Below, in pieces: positions 45,430-53,429 of a stretch of 64,000 bases of DNA (the stretch's first letter is position 1; each line of letters opens with the position of its first letter). The stretch lies in NCBI RefSeq assembly GCF_900099995.1, contig NZ_FNCZ01000003.1:248001-312000 (forward strand). Direction: 5' to 3'. The notes under the pieces were generated by a model. It ran no database searches, was not told the origin of the DNA, and worked only from the letters and a program-made list of their open reading frames with translations. Source of the DNA: Winogradskyella thalassocola. GTDB taxonomy: Bacteria; Bacteroidota; Bacteroidia; Flavobacteriales; Flavobacteriaceae. A program made the position numbers and the translations under genes.

Positions 45430-45813
45430 ATGAGATTTCACACCAGAAAATGGGTTAAGCCCGAAGATTTAAATCCTAACGGTTCTTTATTTGGAGGACA
45501 ACTTTTAGCTTGGATAGATGAAGAAGCTGCGCTTTACACTATTATTCAATTCGAAAATTCTAAAATTGTAACCAAGTTTATATCCGAAATTAATTTTATG
45601 AGCTCTGCGGTACAAGGAGATATTGTTGAATTAGGTATAGACGTGATTAAGTTTGGTAAATCATCGCTAACATTAAAATGTGAAGCCAGAAATAAAATGA
45701 CAAGAGAAACCATATTAACCGTCGATAATATAGTTATGGTTAATTTAGGAGCTGACGGTAAACCAGCACCACACGGAAAAACTCAAATAGAGTTTGTTAA
45801 AGATAGATTATAG
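45430..45813 (+). CDS. acyl-CoA thioesterase (YciA type)
   Basis: A 127-residue hot-dog-fold enzyme that hydrolyses acyl-CoA thioesters. DLNPNGSLFGGQLLAWIDEEAA is the typical acyl-CoA thioesterase start, with the catalytic-type aspartate in WIDEEAA, and NFMSSAVQGDIVELG follows. It is close to YciA in pattern. The gene ends 5 bp before the convergent large MscS-type gene. Confidence 0.88.
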   Translation: MRFHTRKWVKPEDLNPNGSLFGGQLLAWIDEEAALYTIIQFENSKIVTKFISEINFMSSAVQGDIVELGIDVIKFGKSSLTLKCEARNKMTRETILTVDNIVMVNLGADGKPAPHGKTQIEFVKDRL

Positions 45814-45818
45814 AATCG

Positions 45819-47057
45819 TTAATCCTTGTTTCCTAAAGAAAGCTCGTAAATTTCTAAATCAAAATATTTTACAGAAGCTAACACGTGATCAAAGATATCT
45901 CCTAATATATATTCATAGTTTTTCCAACGCTGATCGCTGCTAAATGCATAAATTTCCATAGGAATACCTTGTGATGTAGGCTCTAGCTGACGCACCATTA
46001 AGGTCATGTCTTTATTGATGGCAGAATGATTTTCAATATACGTTTGGAGATATTTTCTAAAGACACCAAAATTGGTAAGGTTTCTACCGTTGATTAAAAC
46101 AGTCTTATCTATATTGTGTTGCGCATTAAAGGTTTTAATTTCTGTGGCGCGTGTTTTTAAGTATTCAGAAATTAATTGAATTTTCTCAAAACGTAGAATA
46201 TCTTCATCATTAAGGAAATTAATGGTAGATGTCTTAATGATAACGGAACGTTTTATACGTCGTCCGCCAGAATCCATCATACCTCTCCAGTTCTTAAATG
46301 AATCTGAAATTAAAGCATAGGTAGGAATTGTAGTGATCGTTTTATCCCAATTCTGGACTTTTACAGTCGCTAAATTAATTTCAATAACATCACCATCTGC
46401 ACCGTATTTTTCAAAGGTGATCCAATCCCCAATTCTTACCATATCATTTATGGACACTTGAATACTGGCAACAAACCCAAGGATTGTATCTTTAAAAATC
46501 AATATTATAACAGCAGAAGCAGCACCTAATGTTGTTGCGAATTTTATGAATGAAACACCTGTTACAATTGCTAAAATTGAAAAGAATCCAAGTAGCCAAG
46601 CAAAGATCATAAAGACCTGAACGTAACTATCTATTGGTTTGTCTTTATAGGCGTCTAAAGTTTTTAGGTAATCTTTTATAGAACTTAGGAAACTTCTAAT
46701 GATTTGAAGCGTCAGAATAATAGTGATAACCTTTAGTGTTTTTTCAATAATATTCTGTGCAACTTCAAAATCTGTAAATACCTGAGGTACAAACTCTATT
46801 AGAATTAATAAAGGAATGATATGGGCAATATTTCTAGGTAATTTATTGGTGATTAAGATGTTATCAAAATCCGTTTTAGTCCGTTTAGCGACACTAGATG
46901 AAAATCGCCATAGAAATCGTTTTGTAATATAATCAACTACAAATGCAATTAGTATTAAGGCTAAAAGAAGTCCAAGCATATTGAGATATACTGCGGCATC
47001 TTCAGATAAACCTTTTTCTATTAAAAAATCGTATAGAGTATGTCTTATGTTAAGCAC
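45819..47057 (-). CDS. large MscS-type mechanosensitive channel
   Basis: A 412-residue protein with about five membrane helices (residues 28-46, 73-88, 105-125, 148-168 and 172-192), then an MscS beta domain with INDMVRIGDWITFEKYGADGDVIEINL. The pore helix FATTLGAASAVIILIFKDTILGFVAS resembles YbdG-type channels rather than short MscS. It overlaps the upstream DUF3817 gene by 8 bp, so the two are cotranscribed. Confidence 0.88.
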   Translation of the reverse strand: MLNIRHTLYDFLIEKGLSEDAAVYLNMLGLLLALILIAFVVDYITKRFLWRFSSSVAKRTKTDFDNILITNKLPRNIAHIIPLLILIEFVPQVFTDFEVAQNIIEKTLKVITIILTLQIIRSFLSSIKDYLKTLDAYKDKPIDSYVQVFMIFAWLLGFFSILAIVTGVSFIKFATTLGAASAVIILIFKDTILGFVASIQVSINDMVRIGDWITFEKYGADGDVIEINLATVKVQNWDKTITTIPTYALISDSFKNWRGMMDSGGRRIKRSVIIKTSTINFLNDEDILRFEKIQLISEYLKTRATEIKTFNAQHNIDKTVLINGRNLTNFGVFRKYLQTYIENHSAINKDMTLMVRQLEPTSQGIPMEIYAFSSDQRWKNYEYILGDIFDHVLASVKYFDLEIYELSLGNKD

Positions 47058-47343
47058 GTTTTTTGTTTAAGTATTTTTTGTCAATATAAAAGGTTCCAAA
47101 AGGAATAATAGAAGCCAATAACACAAACCAGAATGTTCGTGTTGGCCATTTCATATCCGAGCTAATTAATACAGCAATCACAACATAAGCCATAAATAAA
47201 ATACCATGTGGCATTCCTAATAATTTCACATATTGAGGGTCTTCATAAACATATTTTATTGGTGTTGCTATAAAGAGTAATAAGATATAAGATATACCTT
47301 CTAACAACGCTACAATCCTGAAAACTGGTAATAATTTTGGCAT
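47050..47343 (-). CDS. DUF3817 membrane protein
   Basis: A 97-residue protein with the DUF3817 pattern: FRIVALLEGISYILLLFIATPIKY, the conserved GMPHGILFMAYV and a final membrane helix before a lysine-rich tail. Three membrane segments are predicted. Its end overlaps the start of the large MscS-type channel by 8 bp. The function is unknown. Confidence 0.82.
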   Translation of the reverse strand: MPKLLPVFRIVALLEGISYILLLFIATPIKYVYEDPQYVKLLGMPHGILFMAYVVIAVLISSDMKWPTRTFWFVLLASIIPFGTFYIDKKYLNKKRA

Positions 47344-47479
47344 AACATTAAATTTGCTGCAAAAGTACTTTAGAATTAATAAATAAGAGCAGATTTTAAC
47401 AGCTTTTAAGAAATTACTAAAAAACTAAAATTCTATTATTTATATTTAGCAGTATTTTTAATTAATCAGCTTTCTATCC

Positions 47480-49948
47480 ATGAGAAAAATTCTAACATTA
47501 ACGCTTTGTTCATTTATCTTATTATCTTGTGCAACTGCGCAATCTGTAAGTAAAAAGAAGGAAAATAATCAATCGGAACCACTAAAATTACAAACACCTA
47601 AAAAGTCTAATGATAAGATTAAAGACTACGATAAAGTCATCACCAAAGATGCCATTTCTGATAAAGGGTTGTTTGATGTGCATTTGGTAGGAGATAAGTA
47701 TTATTTTGAAATCCCAATGGAGCATCTCAATACAGATATGTTATTGGTGAGTCGTTTTGCGAAATTACCATCAAATTTAGGTGGTGGTTATGTTAATGCG
47801 GGTACAAAAACGAATACAAGAATGATTAATTGGGAACGTTTTAAAAACAAAATTCTCATTAAGGAAATATCATCAAGTGCTGTAGCTGCTGACAGTTTGC
47901 CGATTAATGTTTCCGTAAAATCTAATAATTACGAGCCGACATTATATGCCTTTGATATTGCAGCATTTTCTAAAGATTCTTCGTCAGTCGTTATTGATGT
48001 AACAAGCTTTTATGGATCAGATGTAAAAGCCATTAGCGGATTAGGGTCGCGATTACGGTCTACTTATAAAGTGAAAAATTTAGACAAGTCAAGAAGCTTT
48101 ATTAATTCTGTAAAAAGCTTCCCTGAAAATATTGAAGTGATTCAAGACTTTACTTATAATGCATCTAATCCTCCAGTAAATACAGGAGATGAAACTATTA
48201 GTGTGCAAATGAATCAATCTATGATTTTACTACCAAAAATTCAAATGCAACCGCGTCTTTTTGACGAGCGTGTAGGTTGGTTTACTTTGAGCAAGTATGA
48301 TTATAGTAGTGAGGAATTAAAATCGGATAGAAAAACCTATTTAAGACGTTGGAAATTAATTCCAAAAGATATTGAAGCTTATAATAGAGGAGAACTCGTA
48401 GAACCTATAAAGCCTATCGTTTATTATTTAGATCCTGCAACACCGATGAAGTTTCGTTCGTACATGAAAGAAGGCATTGAGCTTTGGCAAAAGGCTTTTG
48501 AGGCCGCTGGGTTTAAAAATGCCATCATCGCAAAAGATCCACCAACTAAAGAAGAAGACCCAGATTTTAGTCCTGAAGACATTAGATATTCTGTAGTAAG
48601 ATATGTCGCGAGTACCACGAGAAACGCAACAGGACCTAGTGTTTCTGATCCTAGAAGCGGTGAAATTATTGAAAGTGATATTATTTGGTATCATAACCAT
48701 TTACGTTCGTACCGTAATCGCTATTTATTAGAAACTGGTGCTGCAAATCCGTTAGCAAGAACATTAAATACTCCTGATGCCGAAATTGGAGAAATGATGA
48801 AAATGGTTATTGCACACGAAGTTGGCCATACATTAGGTTTACCTCATAATATGAGTGCGAGTTATGCTTATGATGTTGAAAGTTACAGAGATGGAGACTT
48901 CACGCAAAAAAATGGAATTGCAGCTACCATCATGGATTATGCACGTTACAATTATATTGCACAACCTGGTGATGAAAATATTCGATTTGTAAGACAATTA
49001 GGACCTTATGATGACTATGCTATTAATTATGGTTACAGATATATTAACGACGCCAAATCTGCAGAGGATGAAAAATCAACTTTAAATAGTTGGGTTTTAG
49101 AAAAGGCTGGTAATCCTATTTATAAATTTGGAGGTCGTGGTAGTTATGATCCTACAGCACAAACTGAAGACATTGGAAATAATAGTATAAAAGCGAGTAC
49201 ATACGGGCTTAAAAATTTAAAAATTGTCGCTAAAAATTTACCAAGCTGGACGAGTGATCAAACGAATAACTATGAAGATTTAGAAGAGCTTTATGGTGAA
49301 TTGTTAAGTGTTTGGAGTCGTTATGTCGGTCACGTGGTTACTCATATTGGTGGGGTAGTGGAAGAGACTAAAAATCCTTCTCAAGAAGGAGATGTTTTTA
49401 ATCCAATTTCTAAATCAGATCAGAAAGCAGCGTTGAGCTGGTTGCAAGAAAATGCTTTTGAAACACCAAATTGGTTAATAGATACATCGATTCTTCAGAA
49501 TATAAATTACGCTGGTTATACAGATCGTATTCGAAGTTTACAAGCGAGACACTTAAATAATATATTAGATTTTGAGCGTTTAGGCCGATTGATAGATCAT
49601 AACGCATTAGATGCTAAAAATTATTCAGCATTAGAATTATTAAGTGATTTAAGAACTGGAATTTGGTCTGAAGCAAAATCAGGAGCCAATGTTTCAGTTT
49701 ATAGACGTAATTTGCAGCGTGTTTATTTAGATGCGATGTTCGAATTAATGACAAAAGATTTAGATCCCAATCGTAGCCGACAGTATTATAACGTTAATCA
49801 ATCTGATGTTAGAGCTTTGGTTAGAGGTGAGTTAAATGTTCTAAAACGTATGCTTACTTCAGCATCTAAAACCAATACAAATACAGAAACTAAATATCAT
49901 TATCAAGATGGTATTGAACGCATTAATACTATTTTAGACCCAAAATAA
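47480..49948 (+). CDS. zinc-dependent metzincin lipoprotein (DUF5117/DUF4953 type)
   Basis: An 822-residue protein with a lipoprotein signal (LLSCATAQ, lipid cysteine near residue 18). The zinc-protease motif HEVGHTLGLPH is at about residues 446-456 and matches the metzincin HExxHxxGxxH pattern. DUF5118/DUF5117-type N-terminal and DUF4953-type C-terminal regions frame it. The protein is probably periplasmic or outer-membrane anchored, acting on unknown proteins. The next gene, 12 bp downstream, also codes for an exported protein and is likely in the same transcript. Confidence 0.85.
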   Translation: MRKILTLTLCSFILLSCATAQSVSKKKENNQSEPLKLQTPKKSNDKIKDYDKVITKDAISDKGLFDVHLVGDKYYFEIPMEHLNTDMLLVSRFAKLPSNLGGGYVNAGTKTNTRMINWERFKNKILIKEISSSAVAADSLPINVSVKSNNYEPTLYAFDIAAFSKDSSSVVIDVTSFYGSDVKAISGLGSRLRSTYKVKNLDKSRSFINSVKSFPENIEVIQDFTYNASNPPVNTGDETISVQMNQSMILLPKIQMQPRLFDERVGWFTLSKYDYSSEELKSDRKTYLRRWKLIPKDIEAYNRGELVEPIKPIVYYLDPATPMKFRSYMKEGIELWQKAFEAAGFKNAIIAKDPPTKEEDPDFSPEDIRYSVVRYVASTTRNATGPSVSDPRSGEIIESDIIWYHNHLRSYRNRYLLETGAANPLARTLNTPDAEIGEMMKMVIAHEVGHTLGLPHNMSASYAYDVESYRDGDFTQKNGIAATIMDYARYNYIAQPGDENIRFVRQLGPYDDYAINYGYRYINDAKSAEDEKSTLNSWVLEKAGNPIYKFGGRGSYDPTAQTEDIGNNSIKASTYGLKNLKIVAKNLPSWTSDQTNNYEDLEELYGELLSVWSRYVGHVVTHIGGVVEETKNPSQEGDVFNPISKSDQKAALSWLQENAFETPNWLIDTSILQNINYAGYTDRIRSLQARHLNNILDFERLGRLIDHNALDAKNYSALELLSDLRTGIWSEAKSGANVSVYRRNLQRVYLDAMFELMTKDLDPNRSRQYYNVNQSDVRALVRGELNVLKRMLTSASKTNTNTETKYHYQDGIERINTILDPK

Positions 49949-49960
49949 GAATTTACACCC

Positions 49961-50422
49961 ATGAAAAAATTAATTTTATTAGTCCTACTTTTTAGTCTTT
50001 CCGCTTCAACTTTGGTGATAGCACAATCAAAAACAAGTCAAAAGGAAACACTGGCATCAACCTATCATAATTCTAAAACTGCTGTTAAATCGCAGCACTA
50101 TCAATTTGTTGCAAACGTAATACATAATAGTCAAGAACGAGAAATACTAGATGGAGCTATAAACGAAATACGTATTAATAAGTTAGACGTATCTGGGCAA
50201 TTGCACGGTTTTTCAAAGGATAAAACTATTTATACTTTAAAGGATAGCAATAGTAAAATTGAAACAGCATTCAACGATGACAACCAACAAATTTCAATTG
50301 CTATAAAAACTAAAGCTTATAGTATAGCGATTGAAGTAAAACCAAATGGCAACGCTTTCTTGACGTTAACAGGAACCGATAGTTCTAAATTATTATATAC
50401 AGGTAGATTAGTTAAATTATAA
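49961..50422 (+). CDS. exported DUF4251-like protein
   Basis: A 153-residue protein with a signal peptide (about residues 1-21, ending LVIAQ) and a beta-rich domain (about 48-153). The YSIAIEVKPNGNAFLTLTGTDSSKLLYTGRL end resembles DUF4251. It lacks enzymatic motifs. It follows the metzincin lipoprotein gene by 12 bp and is probably cotranscribed, so the two may act together in the periplasm. Confidence 0.65.
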   Translation: MKKLILLVLLFSLSASTLVIAQSKTSQKETLASTYHNSKTAVKSQHYQFVANVIHNSQEREILDGAINEIRINKLDVSGQLHGFSKDKTIYTLKDSNSKIETAFNDDNQQISIAIKTKAYSIAIEVKPNGNAFLTLTGTDSSKLLYTGRLVKL

Positions 50423-50758
50423 GTTTTATAATTTCGATGGTTTGTTTAGTCGTTAATTGAGAAATATCAGTGAGAAAATTGATGATTAATTAAGATTAAA
50501 GGATATAAATATTGAGTAAAAACAGTCTAATCATAAGCCTAGAGTAGATTTAGTCATTGTTTATAGAATTTAAAATTTAATATTTGGTATAGATATTGTA
50601 TCTTTGTAATCGGTTCATTGAAGATATACTGCACAAATAACATTATTCTTATAGTTATTGTACTAGATTTTAATACTATTCATTGTTAAGTTGATTAACT
50701 TGTTTGCATTATAAATATTTTCAAAAGCACACACACATATTAATTTTTAAAACTACGA
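50423..50758. other. 336-bp intergenic region before the cold-shock-domain gene
   Basis: No gene was seen. It holds a -7 box TATCTTTG at 50599-50606, implying a long 5' leader of about 145 nt for the cold-shock-domain gene, and AT-rich sequence without a strong hairpin or T-tract. Confidence 0.5.
50599..50606 (+). promoter_or_regulatory. -7 box TATCTTTG for the cold-shock-domain gene
   Basis: An exact TAnnTTTG match about 153 bp before the ATG. If used, transcription starts near 50612 and leaves a long untranslated leader, as in cold-shock genes regulated through RNA structure. Confidence 0.4.
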
Positions 50759-51220
50759 ATGGCTAAATCACAACAGACTTTTAGTAAAAGTGAAAAAGAA
50801 AAAAAACGATTAAAAAAGCGAGAAGATAAGCGTAAGAAAATGGATGCGCGTAAACTCGACAGAGATGAAAATGGAACAGGCGGAATCCCGATTGCTTATG
50901 TAGATCATAATGGTAATCTTACGGATACTCCTCCAGATCCAACAATGAAGGTGAAGGTAAAAGCTGAGAATATTGTTCTTGGTATTCCTACAAAAGAAGA
51001 ATCAGACGAAGAACCGTTTGATCCAATCAGAAACGGAAAAGTTTCTTTTTATGATAACTCCAAAGGTTTTGGTTTTATTATAGATACAGAAACAAATGAA
51101 AAGCATTTTACACACGTCAGTGGTATTATTGACGAAATAGCAGAAAACGACAAAGTTACTTTCGAATTAGAGAAAGGACAACGTGGAATGAATGCTGTTA
51201 GAGTAAAGCAAGCAGAATAA
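50759..51220 (+). CDS. cold-shock-domain protein with basic N-terminal extension
   Basis: A 153-residue protein. Residues about 92-150 are a cold-shock domain (GKVSFYDNSKGFGFIID with the RNP1-type KGFGFI, then HFTHVSGI), which binds single-stranded RNA or DNA. The first 35 residues are highly basic (KSEKEKKRLKKREDKRKK). It is more like the two-part CSD proteins of Bacteroidota than the 70-residue CspA. A long leader and strong terminator flank it. Confidence 0.85.
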   Translation: MAKSQQTFSKSEKEKKRLKKREDKRKKMDARKLDRDENGTGGIPIAYVDHNGNLTDTPPDPTMKVKVKAENIVLGIPTKEESDEEPFDPIRNGKVSFYDNSKGFGFIIDTETNEKHFTHVSGIIDEIAENDKVTFELEKGQRGMNAVRVKQAE

Positions 51221-51238
51221 TTTTCAAAATTCACAATA

Positions 51239-51274
51239 AAAAAAGCCATTATAGTTCTACTATAGTGGCTTTTT
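51239..51274. terminator. terminator after the cold-shock-domain gene
   Basis: AAAAAGCCATTATAG and CTATAGTGGCTTTTT pair around TTCTA with one wobble pair, followed by more T residues. Confidence 0.85.
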
Positions 51275-51376
51275 TTATTTTAAGAAATTCGGCTTTCTAC
51301 AATTATATTTAAGTTTTAAAAACCGACCTATTGAAAACTTCGTAGGTAGAGAAACAATTAATTTAAAACTTAAAAG

Positions 51377-51952
51377 ATGAAAACGAAAACATTTATTTCA
51401 ACAGTATCATTTGCTGTCGCATTATTATTTGGAACTACAGTAATGGCTCAAAGTAAAATGGAAAAGGATACAAAAATGGTAGGAGGTGCCGAAATGTACC
51501 CTTCTAAAGATATCATTAGTAATGCTGTAAATTCTAAAGATCATACAACCTTAGTTGCTGCAGTAAAAGCTGCAGACTTAGTAGAAACATTACAAGGAGA
51601 TGGCCCTTTTACAGTGTTTGCCCCAACGAATGCCGCATTTGATAAATTGCCAGAAGGTACTGTTGCAACCTTATTGAAGCCTGAAAATAAAGGGAAACTT
51701 CAATCCGTATTAACGTACCATGTGCTTGCTGGTAAATTTAGCGGAAAAGATATTATGAAAACCATTAAAAAAGGAGGTGGAAAAGCAACATTTAAAACAG
51801 TAAATGGCGCTATGCTAACAGCTATGATGGATGGAAAAAGTCTCATATTAAAAGATGAATCGGGTAATAAATCGATGGTAACTATAGCGGATGTTAATCA
51901 ATCTAATGGTGTTATTCATGTCGTTGATACAGTTGTATTACCTGGAATGTAA
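51377..51952 (+). CDS. exported FAS1 (fasciclin-like) protein
   Basis: A 191-residue protein with a signal peptide (about residues 1-24, ending TVMAQ) and one FAS1 domain (about 48-190: LVAAVKAADLVETLQGDGPFTVFAPTNAAFDKLP, then TYHVLAGK and the end VIHVVDTVVLPGM). FAS1 domains mediate adhesion and ligand binding. The gene stands alone between two terminators. Confidence 0.88.
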   Translation: MKTKTFISTVSFAVALLFGTTVMAQSKMEKDTKMVGGAEMYPSKDIISNAVNSKDHTTLVAAVKAADLVETLQGDGPFTVFAPTNAAFDKLPEGTVATLLKPENKGKLQSVLTYHVLAGKFSGKDIMKTIKKGGGKATFKTVNGAMLTAMMDGKSLILKDESGNKSMVTIADVNQSNGVIHVVDTVVLPGM

Positions 51953-52020
51953 AAGATGATTTTGGTTGGATAAAGAATTAGTTTAGAATTATTGGTTGGT
52001 GTTAATACTAATTCTTTGAA

Positions 52021-52049
52021 GCACAAGTTTAAACACTTGTGCTTTTTTT
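52021..52049 (+). terminator. terminator after the FAS1 gene
   Basis: GCACAAGT (52021-52028) and ACTTGTGC (52035-52042) form a perfect stem around TTTAAA-type sequence, followed by a T-tract. Confidence 0.8.
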
Positions 52050-52080
52050 ATATCTTTAAGTCTCACTTTATAGACATTGT

Positions 52081-52554
52081 ATGAATCCTAAAATAATAGA
52101 ATCTTCTGAAATAAAAATCCTAGGATTATCCACAACAATTAAATTACATGAACAACATAAAATCGTAGCACTTTGGAAACAGTTTATGCCAATAAAATAT
52201 GAATTAGAGATCTTTGTTTCTGAAGAATTTATAGCCATGCAAGTTTTTAGCTTGCAGAAAAACGGTGAACCAGAAGAAGACTTTGAAATTTGGGCATGTG
52301 CAGAAGTCGAAGATTTTAATATAATGCCACAAACCCTGAAAAGTTTCACAATTCCTAGTGGTAAATATGCTGTGTTTATGCATAAAGGTATGGATGCCAG
52401 TCTAACGTATCAAAACATCATGACCAAATGGTTACCAACATCTGGTTATGAAATAGATAATAGAGCACATTTTCAAGTCATGGGGGAAAAGTATAAAAAT
52501 GGAAGTCCAGATTCTGAGGAGGATTTTTATGTGCCGATAGTAACAATAAAATAG
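52081..52554 (+). CDS. GyrI-like effector-binding protein
   Basis: A 157-residue protein with the AraC effector-binding/GyrI-like fold. It begins with KIIESSEIKILGLSTTIKL and ends in the conserved-type F-V-M-G and FYVPI strand, with AVFMHKGMDASL in the middle. There is no DNA-binding domain attached. Such proteins bind small molecules or inhibit gyrase. The target here is unknown. The start ATG is at 52081. Confidence 0.8.
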   Translation: MNPKIIESSEIKILGLSTTIKLHEQHKIVALWKQFMPIKYELEIFVSEEFIAMQVFSLQKNGEPEEDFEIWACAEVEDFNIMPQTLKSFTIPSGKYAVFMHKGMDASLTYQNIMTKWLPTSGYEIDNRAHFQVMGEKYKNGSPDSEEDFYVPIVTIK

Positions 52555-52604
52555 TGAAAGTAAGGTTTCATTTTATGTTGGTAACGATAAAAACATGTAA
52601 TTGA

Positions 52605-53423
52605 ATGAAAATTATAAAATCTATTTTAATGATAAGTTTGTGTTTTCTTTTAACGTTACAATCGTGTAAAGAAGCAGGAAGTAATTTATCTGAACCCGTT
52701 TTAAACCTAAAAGGTTTAGCTATTCTTGAAGGAAGCTCATCATCTATTCAGTATTCACCTAAAGGGAATTTTATTCATGTTAAACTTCCGGATTCAGGAT
52801 TATGGCAGTATTTAGTACTTAAAGAATCAAATCAATTTATTGGTTTTAAGTTGTTTTTTTCAGATGAAGATGAAAAAAGAAGCTTACTCTATGATAATTT
52901 ATCTTTTGGTGAATATCAAATAGAATATATTTCTGAATTGAGAGATACTATAATAGAAAAACTAGAATTTAATAAGAGTATTGAATTAGAATTCCCTCAA
53001 AAATTGAATGAATTTTATAATCAAATAGGTCTTGAAGAACTAAAAAACAGTAGTTTTAGAAGAAATGATACATTACAATTATTATATCAAAGTTATGGGT
53101 GTTTTGGCGGTTCTGAAACATTAGTAGAGTTCTTATTTAAGGATACTAATGAGATTAGTTTAAGAAAGAAAGATGGTTTAGGTTCTTCCCTAGAAAAAAA
53201 TACTGATTGGGTTTATATTGAAAACTTAAGAATTAAAGAGAGTCTCAATCAGTTTATATCCAAGTCGAAAAATCTAGTTCATTCGGAGTTAGATTTATGT
53301 TCGTCTGATATGATTTATACTTTTAGAAAAAAACATACCAATTCTATAGCTGTGATAAATGATAAATCTTGTGAATTAATAGAAGACATTGAGCACATTT
53401 TATACCCTAAACAATCTTATTAA
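52605..53423 (+). CDS. lipoprotein of unknown function
   Basis: A 272-residue protein with a lipoprotein signal (MKIIKSILMISLCFLLTLQSC, lipid cysteine C21). The rest is a soluble region with no domain I recognise. Its end is 6 bp from that of the convergent topB gene. Confidence 0.65.
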   Translation: MKIIKSILMISLCFLLTLQSCKEAGSNLSEPVLNLKGLAILEGSSSSIQYSPKGNFIHVKLPDSGLWQYLVLKESNQFIGFKLFFSDEDEKRSLLYDNLSFGEYQIEYISELRDTIIEKLEFNKSIELEFPQKLNEFYNQIGLEELKNSSFRRNDTLQLLYQSYGCFGGSETLVEFLFKDTNEISLRKKDGLGSSLEKNTDWVYIENLRIKESLNQFISKSKNLVHSELDLCSSDMIYTFRKKHTNSIAVINDKSCELIEDIEHILYPKQSY

Positions 53424-53429
53424 TTGCTT

